Shown in pieces: positions 6,060 to 10,532 of a stretch of DNA of 10,789 nt (within the stretch, counting starts at the first letter, position 1; the number at the start of each line of letters is the position of its first letter). This DNA comes from Candidatus Bathyarchaeota archaeon BA1 (GTDB lineage: Archaea; Thermoproteota; Bathyarchaeia; Bathyarchaeales; Bathyarchaeaceae): contig LIHJ01000010.1 of the NCBI GenBank assembly GCA_001399805.1, forward strand, positions 1 through 10,789, in the 5' to 3' direction. A program made the translations under genes and the position numbers. Below the pieces are notes generated by a model. It was not told the DNA's origin and searched no databases. It saw only the letters and a list, made by a program, of their open reading frames with translations.

Positions 6060-6294
6060 ACGGGTTCACATCTTTCGGTAGTGCGCTTACCTTTTCCATG
6101 TACTTGAAGAAGACCCTCCTCTTTCTCTCCTCGGTTGCTTTGACGTAGTACTTAAGCGTCTTCTTATCGATACCTAAAATGTCCTTGATAGCGTCCATTG
6201 GGATGCCCTTCAGGTATAGTTTGGTAGCGTATATGTATCTCCAGCTATGTACTGTTAATTGAGGAAGCCCACATATCTTCATGAACTTCATCAA
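6043..6294 (-). CDS. Tyrosine recombinase, C-terminal catalytic fragment only
   Basis: Tyrosine recombinases cut and join DNA with an R...K...H-x-x-R...H/W...Y set. This 83-residue product shows the second half: LTVHSWRYIYATKLYLKG (H-x-x-R box), GIPMDAIKDILGIDKKTLK, and YYVKATEERKRR with the tyrosine. The first arginine, the lysine strand and the N-terminal DNA-binding domain are absent; a stop lies five codons upstream of the first start and no matching coding is seen beyond it. A TATA box at 6328-6336 reads the right way to drive it (TTG 6294 or ATG 6291), so it may be expressed alone. It resembles integrases of archaeal mobile elements. Alone it should not be a complete recombinase. Confidence 0.7.
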   Translation of the reverse strand: MMKFMKICGLPQLTVHSWRYIYATKLYLKGIPMDAIKDILGIDKKTLKYYVKATEERKRRVFFKYMEKVSALPKDVNPFMERS

Positions 6295-6327
6295 GAAAAA
6301 GCTCTACCCGATGATCACAGACGACAG

Positions 6328-6337
6328 ATTTATATGG
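6328..6337. promoter_or_regulatory. TATA box usable in both directions
   Basis: ATTTATATGG reads as a TATA element on both strands. Rightwards it predicts a start near 6357, just before the tiny frame at 6365. Leftwards it predicts a start near 6304, ten bases before the recombinase fragment. Confidence 0.4.
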
Positions 6338-6364
6338 ACTAGAAAGGAAAGCTGATACGCACCA

Positions 6365-6448
6365 GCCATAGAGGTCGAGGTCAAACCCCTGTTCAGAGAT
6401 GAACCGCCTGAAAAGGTGCTAGATTCCATAAAGGAAAAGAAGGGGTAA
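6365..6448 (+). CDS. Tiny reading frame without a canonical start
   Basis: In-frame text reads IEVEVKPLFRDEPPEKVLDS and ends IKEKKG at TAA 6446-6448, immediately inside a terminator stem. The upstream TATA box and downstream terminator show that something is transcribed here. The only near-start is ATA 6368, so this may be a mutated microprotein gene or a short RNA. No family is recognised. Confidence 0.3.
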   Translation, partial: AIEVEVKPLFRDEPPEKVLDSIKEKKG

Positions 6449-6470
6449 AACCCTTCTCCCCATTTTTTCT
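6438..6470 (+). terminator. Hairpin with T-run terminator
   Basis: AGAAGGG (6438-6444), loop GTAAAA, CCCTTCT (6451-6457) form a perfect 7-bp stem, and six T residues follow at 6463-6468. The stop codon of the tiny frame lies in the loop. Confidence 0.6.
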
Positions 6471-6496
6471 GTTTAACTTCTTAGGTGGATAAAAAT

Positions 6497-6655
6497 ATGG
6501 AGATGGAATTAATTATCGGTTTCTTCTTAGCCCTCCTAGCCGCAAACACACCAATTTACATTCTGCTCTACAAAATGAGCAGGGAGCTTGGTAGGGTAAC
6601 GGGTAAAACCGAGGTTCTACAGAAGAAATGTCCTCTGTTAAGAGAAGAGAAGTAA
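6497..6655 (+). CDS. 52-residue single-helix membrane protein
   Basis: AGGTGG eight bases ahead of ATG 6497 gives a clear translation start. The product begins MEMELIIGFFLALLAANTPI, continues YILLYKM as one long membrane helix, and then has a basic, probably cytoplasmic tail with TEVLQKKCPLLREEK. No signal cleavage site is apparent. The family is unknown; such proteins are common in archaeal viruses and plasmids. It precedes the next gene by 16 bases and is probably co-transcribed with it. Confidence 0.6.
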   Translation: MEMELIIGFFLALLAANTPIYILLYKMSRELGRVTGKTEVLQKKCPLLREEK

Positions 6656-6671
6656 GGACAGGTGATGAAAA

Positions 6672-7001
6672 ATGGGATTTTTGGATAAAGATGTAAGGTT
6701 ATCTATTGAGGAGCAAATCGACAACATATACAATAATGCAACTAAATGGGAAGAGCTGATAAGAGCCTGGTTAAGTGAACAAGGAATAGAGCCAAATCTT
6801 GAAACCGTTCTGAGTACGGTTGTTAGATTAACTCTAGGTCAAGCTTACCAACGAATCGAGGATAAATTTGGCAGAGCATGGACAAAGAAAGAGGCTGAGG
6901 CTATAAGCGCTTTGTTGAAAAGAAGAGCTTTCGAATTAAGGCATCGCTTTCTCTCTACTCGAATTGTTGTCGAAACGTGCCGAAAAGGCAAGGTAAAATA
7001 G
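6672..7001 (+). CDS. Helical protein of unknown function at the right end of the element
   Basis: This 109-residue protein starts at ATG 6672 behind AGGTGA. It is soluble and mostly helical: DVRLSIEEQIDNIYNNATKW, EELIRAWLSEQG, LGQAYQRIEDKFGRAW and KKEAEAISALLKRRAFEL. Its C-terminus is basic (RKGKVK). Its AT-rich codon use matches the other element genes and contrasts with the flanking DUF4258 gene. Not recognised. Its TAG lies in the left arm of the right-end hairpin, so the hairpin probably ends this transcript. Confidence 0.65.
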   Translation: MGFLDKDVRLSIEEQIDNIYNNATKWEELIRAWLSEQGIEPNLETVLSTVVRLTLGQAYQRIEDKFGRAWTKKEAEAISALLKRRAFELRHRFLSTRIVVETCRKGKVK

Positions 7002-7020
7002 GCTTGTTTTGGGCTTATTT
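6996..7020 (+). terminator. Hairpin terminator shared with the right inverted repeat
   Basis: AAATAGGCTT (6996-7005), loop GTTTT (7006-7010), GGGCTTATTT (7011-7020) form a 10-bp stem in RNA when three G-U pairs are allowed. A TTATG sequence follows. It has the same loop as the left hairpin, and 15 bases (GTTTTGGGCTTATTT) are identical in the same orientation at both ends. Confidence 0.5.
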
Positions 7021-7040
7021 TATGCCGATATCGCGCGCTA
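7011..7040 (+). repeat. Right 30-bp terminal inverted repeat
   Basis: It starts GGGCTTATTTTATGCC and ends CGATATCGCGCGCTA at the outer tip. It is the exact reverse complement of 5090-5119. A DUF4258 coding frame begins within two bases of its outer end. Confidence 0.9.
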
Positions 7041-7041
7041 A

Positions 7042-7257
7042 GTTAAGAGGACTGTGGAAGATCCGGACTACGTCGTTTCAGGATGGTTTGGAGAATATCT
7101 GGCCTTAAGATTTTGTGAGGTAGTTCCTAAACGCCCAAAATACCTCTGCGTAGTGTATCGGGAGCTAGATGAAGAGGGCCTCGTAATAACAGCATTCTTT
7201 ATATCCAAGCCCTATAAGTTACTTAGAAGGGGTGTACTTTGGAGAAAGCAGAGCTGA
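7042..7257 (+). pseudogene. DUF4258-family protein, N-terminus cut off by the element
   Basis: The frame is open from the element tip and reads VKRTVEDPDYVVSG, then LALRFCEVVPKRPKYLCVVY and LVITAFFISKPYKLLRRGVL. This is the core of the DUF4258 fold, small proteins often paired with DUF2283 and thought to be toxins related to RelE/BrnT-like folds. The first strand and helix (about 25-30 residues, with the usual basic/His residues) are absent; TAA 7039-7041 within the repeat closes the frame. GTG 7054 could start a 67-residue remnant. It overlaps the DUF2283 gene by 19 bases. Confidence 0.65.
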
Positions 7258-7430
7258 TACGTAACATAGCCCTCGACTACGACCCTAAAGGGGACGTTCT
7301 CTGCATAAGCTTTGGGAAGCCCCAGGAAGCCGACGACTCAGACATAACCGAGGAAGGCGTGATCATCCGCCTCAAAGAAGGAAAAATAGTTGGATTAACC
7401 ATACTAAACGCCAGCAAAAGGTATAGCTAA
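7239..7430 (+). CDS. DUF2283 protein, probable antitoxin partner of DUF4258
   Basis: This 63-residue protein has the DUF2283 pattern: ALDYDPKGDVLCISFGKP, ITEEGVIIRLKEGKIVGLTI and LNASKRYS (D-x-K-G-D-x-L-x-I-x-F, then E-x-G-V-I, then G-x-x-x-I-L-N-A-S). The family folds as a small beta sheet with one helix. Start TTG 7239 lies inside the upstream gene, with AGGGG (7228-7232) ahead of it, so translation is coupled. The gene is complete, though its partner is broken. Confidence 0.8.
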   Translation: MEKAELIRNIALDYDPKGDVLCISFGKPQEADDSDITEEGVIIRLKEGKIVGLTILNASKRYS

Positions 7431-7460
7431 AATATTCTGTTCTTTTTGCAGGATTCCGTT

Positions 7461-7663
7461 TTATGACGTTGACTCGGCTACGGCTTTTGCCATCTGCTGT
7501 ATAAGGCCGCTTTTTCCAGCGTTCCATATTTCTATTCCTATGACTTTCCCTTTTTCATCCAGTTCAAGGTGAACATCGGGGTCTGCCTCGATTACCTCGT
7601 GGCTTGGCCCCTCTTCCTGTCGACCGATTTATCATACCATGCTTTCACTTTACCCTCCTCCAT
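7461..7663 (-). pseudogene. Second DUF2283 gene, internally deleted and frameshifted
   Basis: From ATG 7663 the frame reads MEEGKVKAWYDKSVD and then leaves the family pattern. The neighbouring frame continues EEGPSHEVIEADPDVHLELD and GKVIGIEIWNAGKSGLIQQM to TAA 7461. The strand that should lie between (D-x-L-x-V-x-F) is missing, so a small deletion with a frame change is centred near 7620. A TATA box lies 25 bases ahead. It points towards the intact DUF2283 gene, tail to tail, with only 30 bases between the stops. Confidence 0.65.
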
Positions 7664-7682
7664 GCACCCCTCACCGCTCTGG

Positions 7683-7693
7683 ATTTTATAAGC
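7683..7693 (-). promoter_or_regulatory. TATA box of the decayed DUF2283 gene
   Basis: On the minus strand GCTTATAAAATCC (7681-7693) is a good TATA box placed about 25 bases ahead of ATG 7663, fitting a leaderless transcript. Confidence 0.45.
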
Positions 7694-7721
7694 CTGTCAA
7701 GTTTAGTAGTGTAGTAGATAG

Positions 7722-7917
7722 TTATAACTTAACTACCCCAGCTTCCTCTCTATAGGCAAGTATGATGGACTTGTCGTTGGCCTTTTTCACGGCTATTACG
7801 GTTCCATGTTCAACATCTTCGTAGAGATCATCTGGAGATCTTAACGCATTATAAATGTGTGACGTTTTTAGCCTCTTCCATGCGCCTTTTCCAACGCGTG
7901 ACGGCTAAATTGGACAG
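7722..7917 (-). pseudogene. DUF4258-like toxin remnant, no start codon
   Basis: The frame between stops reads VGKGAWKRLKTSHIYNALRS, then LYEDVEHGTVIAVKKANDKS and IILAYREEAGVVKL before TAA 7722. The strand pattern (V-I-A-V ... I-I-L-A-Y-R-E-E) matches the RelE/DUF4258-like fold. No ATG, GTG or TTG is available in frame, and the usual N-terminal helix is absent. It lies 58 bases upstream of the decayed DUF2283 gene on the same strand, the same order as in the pair at 7042-7430. The family call is less certain than for its partner. Confidence 0.45.
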
Positions 7918-8040
7918 TCATGCTTGCAAGAACTCCATTTTTAAGCTAATAAAGTGGAATTAAAACCCGAAACCCCACACAACGTGGAGATATCACCCTC
8001 TTCTTAAAAAACTTACGCATTCATGTGAATATTTTTTTTC

Positions 8041-8376
8041 TCATTTCTGTTTTGTGAAGCTGCGGAGTCTCTTGACGGCGTTTATTCGCTCTTTATCGCC
8101 GACCCTCGCCTGCTTTATAGCACTCTCCAAGACCTCGACAGCCTCGTCATAAGCGGTTCTGACAACTGGAAACGGAACCCCATCTTCCCCTCCCACGGCA
8201 AAACCGTACTTCACTGGGTCTTTCCAACTTGGCTTCTCACCGTAAATCAACCCTGATATGAGGGCAAGCGCCGTGGGTCTATGGTTGAAAGACCAAAAGC
8301 CTCCTTGTGTTCTGCCGGTGCTCTGTGGGAAGGATGGTGGGTGGAAGACAAAGCTAGAGGAGCTTCCACAACCCAA
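8041..8376 (-). pseudogene. C-terminal tail of a DUF763 protein
   Basis: From about 8277 to 8041 the product reads PTALALISGLIYGEKPSWKD, then VGGEDGVPFPVVRTAYDEAV and AIKQARVGDKERINAVKRLR. This matches my memory of the C-terminal end of the archaeal DUF763 family (S-W-x-D-P-x-K-Y-x-F-A-x-G-G-x-D-G-x-P-x-P-V). Full proteins are several times longer, so the body is lost. The residues before PTALALI (Ser- and Pro-rich, up to the TTG at 8376) do not look like the family and probably lie beyond a rearrangement joint near 8280. Confidence 0.5.
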
Positions 8377-8386
8377 TCAAGTTGTG
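8368..8386 (+). repeat. Left copy of a 19-bp direct repeat
   Basis: ACAACCCAATCAAGTTGTG is repeated exactly at 9108-9126. It contains a small hairpin (ACAAC/GTTGT). In one plus-strand frame, open from 8258, it encodes QPNQVV, as does the right copy in its own frame. Confidence 0.8.
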
Positions 8387-8412
8387 ATCATTATAAGGAT
8401 TGGTGTGCGAAT

Positions 8413-8421
8413 CTTTATAAT
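8413..8421 (+). promoter_or_regulatory. TATA box of the DUF5678-protease operon
   Basis: CTTTATAAT lies 30-36 bases ahead of ATG 8449, so transcription probably starts at or just before that codon, giving a leaderless or nearly leaderless message. Confidence 0.5.
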
Positions 8422-8448
8422 GCTTTCTTGTATAGGTATACATTGGGT

Positions 8449-8691
8449 ATGGGCATGTCCATGGAGAAATTGTTGAAGGAAAAGGAAGCCTATGGAGAGT
8501 TAAGATCAAAACTCTTAGAGGGGTTCAAGGGTAAATGGGTTGCGATATGCAATGGTGGGGTGGTGGCTCAGGGAGATGATTTTGGTGAAGTTGTCAAGAG
8601 GGCCTATGAGGTTACTGGCGGAGAGGTATTTTACGTAACCAAGGTTGGCGAGGAGCAAAGGGTTGAGCGCAGAGTCTACAGGAATAGATGA
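8449..8691 (+). CDS. DUF5678-family protein
   Basis: This product of about 80 residues has a charged helix (EKEAYGELRSKLLEGF) and then the DUF5678 core: GKWVAICNGGVVAQGDDFGE, VVKRAYEVTG and EVFYVTKVGEE. The family is small (one helix plus a short beta sheet), widespread in archaea, without known function, and frequently encoded beside a retropepsin-like protease, as here. Three in-frame ATGs (8449, 8455, 8461) are possible; the first fits the TATA box spacing. It overlaps the protease gene by about 29 bases. Confidence 0.75.
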   Translation: MGMSMEKLLKEKEAYGELRSKLLEGFKGKWVAICNGGVVAQGDDFGEVVKRAYEVTGGEVFYVTKVGEEQRVERRVYRNR

Positions 8692-9055
8692 AACCTATTA
8701 TCCTCCATTCCCTTGGTGCTTAGTCAATATCCATAATCTGCCGAAAACCAAAAATGTGATCGTTAAGGGTTATATAGACACCGGAAGCGATGGAACAATC
8801 GTAACAATAGACATCGATGAAAGGCTGGAGCTTCATAGGCAACCAATAGCCCTCGCTGAAACCATGGGAATTGGTGGAAAGCCAGAGTTAAGGGCACTAT
8901 ATGCCGCAATCTTTACCGTGAAAGGGATAGAGATAGTGACAGCCGTGGACATAAGAGACGACGTAGAAGAGGTTTTGATAGGTCGCGACATTCTTCACCA
9001 CCTAATCTTAAATATAGACTGGAAGAAGGGGACCACCGATCTAAAAGACCCATGA
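8663..9055 (+). CDS. Retropepsin-like aspartic protease, archaeal small form
   Basis: This protein of about 130 residues carries the active-site loop GYIDTGSDGTIV (Asp-Thr-Gly) near residue 42. It also has the family's later elements: AETMGIGGKPELRALYAAIF (flap region and strand) and VLIGRDILHHLILNIDW (the L-x-G-R-D-x-L box). One Asp per chain means a homodimeric enzyme. No signal peptide is present, so it is cytoplasmic. No ATG exists in frame; TTG 8663 is chosen because GAGGAG lies about nine bases ahead, and TTG 8645 is the alternative. It is coupled to the DUF5678 gene, which might be its partner, regulator or substrate (inference). Confidence 0.8.
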   Translation: MSAESTGIDETYYPPFPWCLVNIHNLPKTKNVIVKGYIDTGSDGTIVTIDIDERLELHRQPIALAETMGIGGKPELRALYAAIFTVKGIEIVTAVDIRDDVEEVLIGRDILHHLILNIDWKKGTTDLKDP

Positions 9056-9201
9056 TAAAAGCCCAGAAAGACGCCAACACGAGGCTCCCTCTAAAGGGTG
9101 TGATCAGACAACCCAATCAAGTTGTGGTGTTGTTATCGTTAGGAGACGTAAAATACGACGTACTAAGCTATCTCAAAGCCCATCCAAACATCCAAATATA
9201 G
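9052..9201 (+). CDS. Small ORF coupled to the protease gene, spanning the right repeat
   Basis: ATG 9052 overlaps the protease stop by ATGA. The 49-residue product reads MIKAQKDANTRLPLKGVIRQ, PNQVVVLLSLGDVKYDVLSY and LKAHPNIQI. The last part resembles the first helices of a winged helix domain. The right 19-bp repeat encodes QPNQVV within it. The ORF may be the rest of a host gene whose head lies before the left repeat (frame open from 8258, ending KTKLEELPQPNQVV). A neighbouring frame continues at 9204 with a basic 28-residue tail (GYLEKRGKGLGLKIKVKLK), suggesting a broken longer protein. Confidence 0.35.
   Translation: MIKAQKDANTRLPLKGVIRQPNQVVVLLSLGDVKYDVLSYLKAHPNIQI
9108..9126 (+). repeat. 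Right copy of the 19-bp direct repeat
   Basis: ACAACCCAATCAAGTTGTG, identical to 8368-8386 and 740 bases away. GTGATCA follows the left copy and precedes the right copy. Confidence 0.8.
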
Positions 9202-9203
9202 AG

Positions 9204-9290
9204 ATGTCTTCTGGATATCTTGAGAAAAGAGGGAAGGGGCTTGGACTAAAGATAAAGGTCAAATTAAAGGAAAATAGGACTAACTCTTAA
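9204..9290 (+). pseudogene. 28-residue basic ORF, probable tail of the preceding broken gene
   Basis: The frame from ATG 9204 reads MSSGYLEKRGKGLGLKIKVK and ends LKENRTNS. It starts three bases after the stop of the 9052 ORF, and its basic strand-like text would suit the wing and tail of a small winged helix protein. A frameshift near 9195-9205 is the likely cause. Evidence is thin. 9291-9318 holds nothing recognisable apart from the start of a G/C-rich TAGCGCGC-like site. Confidence 0.25.
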
Positions 9291-9318
9291 ACAAATAATC
9301 GGAGAATTGGTTATTCCT

Positions 9319-9775
9319 TTAGGGCGCGCTAAGACTGATGTTTTTCCATATTAAGTAGACTTTTGTTTGTGTTAGGAAGCCGAGGATGCGGAGCATCTTA
9401 GCCAGCTTTTCCAGTCCTGCCCTTTCAACCCCATCGCAGAATTGTTCATGGGTCAGGTAGGCTTCATGAACCGACATGATGCGCTTCCGATACGCACCGC
9501 TGGACCTAGAAACCCCTTTAAAGATATCTTTAACCCTCTTCACCTCATCAGCTGACATTCTCCGTAGCTTTTCTAGGCTTGCCCTTTCCGAAGAAAGGAA
9601 AATATCCCAATCCTCGCAATTTTGTTAAGCTTGCGTGTTCGAAAAACGGGTGTAGCGGGCCATCGCCGCAACCGTTTCCATGCTCATCGGGAGGGTAGCC
9701 TATGAAGAAGTAACGGTTTCCAACTTTTGCTTTGATTTCACTACGGGTATATGCACGTAAAGGTGTCTCAGCCTC
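9319..9775 (-). pseudogene. Unrecognised gene in two frames, downstream of the PIN pair
   Basis: Two adjoining frames both look like real protein. The upstream one (from 9775) reads RAYTRSEIKAKVGNRYFFIG, YPPDEHGNGCGDGPLHPFFE and HASLTKL. The downstream one (open from 9624 to the stop at 9319) reads DWDIFLSSERASLEKLRRMS, DEVKRVKDIFKGVSRSSGAY, RIMSVHEAYLTHEQFCDGVE and LEKLAKMLRILGFL. They can be joined by a single frame change near 9625-9640 into one protein of about 145 residues: a strand-rich head with an unusual D-E-H-G-N-G-C-G-D-G loop and a helical tail. I do not know this family. The head overlaps the end of the antitoxin-like gene in another frame. The downstream frame alone could start at ATG 9558. 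Confidence 0.4.
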
Positions 9776-9897
9776 TTAGCGTATTTTTCCCTAACCTCTT
9801 TGAGGTATTTCTCATACTCGGTTGGCGACATCTTAGATAACTCGGCTCTGATCTTGTGGATTTCTCTCATAAACTTAGGTTCCCTTAACTCCTCCAT
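9700..9897 (-). CDS. Small antitoxin-like partner of the PIN protein
   Basis: This 65-residue protein begins MEELREPKFMREIHKIRAEL, then has MSPTEYEKYLKEVREKYAKR. It is almost wholly helical and charged. Short proteins with an R-E-I-H-x-I-R-E motif and an E-x-Y-x-x-Y-L helix commonly follow PIN toxins of this type in archaea and are taken as antitoxins. It starts three bases after the PIN stop, so the two are co-transcribed. The C-terminal VHIPVVKSKQKLETVTSS overlaps an apparently coding stretch in another frame, so the natural end may have been altered. Confidence 0.65.
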   Translation of the reverse strand: MEELREPKFMREIHKIRAELSKMSPTEYEKYLKEVREKYAKRLRHLYVHIPVVKSKQKLETVTSS

Positions 9898-9900
9898 TTT

Positions 9901-10365
9901 TTATACCTCATCTGGCCTCACTATCTCCGGCACAGGATAACCAAGTTCCTCATTTATAATTCGAACCATCCTCTTGGTTTTTAACTTTACGATATGAGCT
10001 AGGTTCCAGCTTGTCAACACGTCGAAACCCAGTACGCTTGCAACCGCTATGTGCTCGGCGTCTGGGCGATACATCGCCGGGATAACGCCCCTCTTAACGT
10101 ATTCGTTGGCTAAATCTCTGGCTTCAACGGTCATCGACACAACCTTAACATCAAAGGTTTCAATTACTTTTAATGCTTTCTCCCTCACCTCTCTATCTGC
10201 TTTCTCAAGCTCAGCGATAGTTACATCAGAGGTAAACAGTTTATGTTTCTCCCTAACAGCGTTCTCAAAGAGGCGCCTCGTGGCAACCACGATTAATCTT
10301 GGCGCGAAATGATAAGCACTGATCACAGAGTTCTCCACATAGATTTTTAGATGCCTCTTTATCAT
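9901..10365 (-). CDS. PIN-domain toxin (COG2402-like)
   Basis: This 154-residue PIN-fold nuclease is of usual length. The acidic set is visible as Glu in IYVENSVISAYHF (Glu where many PIN proteins have Asp), Glu in TIAELEKADREV, Asp in YRPDAEHIAVAS and Asp in GFDVLTSWNLAHIV, with the SWN-x-x-H-I motif typical of this subgroup. The tail NEELGYPVPEIVRPDE is also typical. PIN toxins of this kind probably cut RNA. GGAGGT six bases ahead fixes ATG 10365. The order is toxin first, antitoxin second, opposite to vapBC at 3061. A long palindrome covers the likely promoter. Confidence 0.85.
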   Translation of the reverse strand: MIKRHLKIYVENSVISAYHFAPRLIVVATRRLFENAVREKHKLFTSDVTIAELEKADREVREKALKVIETFDVKVVSMTVEARDLANEYVKRGVIPAMYRPDAEHIAVASVLGFDVLTSWNLAHIVKLKTKRMVRIINEELGYPVPEIVRPDEV

Positions 10366-10380
10366 GAAGAACCTCCTTAC

Positions 10381-10415
10381 CTTAACAAGTCCTTTAACAT
10401 TAAAGTCTTGTTAAG
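10381..10415 (-). promoter_or_regulatory. Long palindrome over the PIN operon promoter
   Basis: CTTAACAAG (10381-10389) and CTTGTTAAG (10407-10415) are perfect 9-bp outer arms. Inside them CTTTAA (10392-10397) and TTAAAG (10400-10405) are perfect inner arms around CA. The whole 35-base unit is symmetric apart from one extra base. On the minus strand the inner part (CTTTAATG) can act as a TATA box about 26 bases ahead of a start site near 10373. A dimeric repressor, perhaps the toxin-antitoxin complex, could block it. Confidence 0.55.
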
Positions 10416-10483
10416 TTTTTGGCTGGGTTTTAGAGTTTGATAGGCTAAAGGGAGTTTGAGACGTCCCGTTTCTGATGGCTGTT

Positions 10484-10532
10484 GGATGTAGAATTTGAAT
10501 CTTTAAAGGATGTTGAATTTAGAATCTTATAA
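10484..10532 (+). repeat. Imperfect tandem repeat upstream of the transporter gene
   Basis: Two copies of about 24 bases follow each other: GGATGTAGAATTTGAATCTT then TAAA, and GGATGTTGAATTTAGAATCTT-like text then ATAA (10508-10532). The second copy ends in TCTTATAACC, a plausible TATA box for the gene after it. TGCGTAA also occurs twice just downstream (about 10535 and 10549). These could be regulator sites. Confidence 0.4.

Larger units (their letters stand above)
5090..7040. mobile_element. 1.95-kb element with perfect 30-bp terminal inverted repeats
   Basis: The segment is bounded by 5090-5119 and its exact reverse complement 7011-7040. Inside are a TM/coiled-coil protein (minus), a ribbon-helix-helix protein, a coiled-coil/TM protein, a C-terminal fragment of a tyrosine recombinase (minus), a tiny frame, a single-helix membrane protein and a helical protein. 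Most are unrecognised and small, as in archaeal viruses and plasmids. The right tip abuts a DUF4258 gene missing its N-terminus, which argues for insertion. No target duplication is evident. It could be a transposon-like unit moved in trans, a remnant of a virus, or an invertible segment. Confidence 0.65.

Noticed and set aside
5082..7050. Target-site duplication of the inverted-repeat element
   Set aside because: The left flank (…AAGAAAAA) and right flank (AGTTAAG…) share no direct repeat, so no duplication can be claimed.
7960..8040. Short CCAC/GTGG hairpin and T-run (about 7973-8040)
   Set aside because: The stem is only four to five pairs and the T-run lies more than 40 bases away, so no terminator is called.
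10049..10312. An 87-residue plus-strand frame
   Set aside because: Ser/Leu-rich shadow of the PIN toxin gene.
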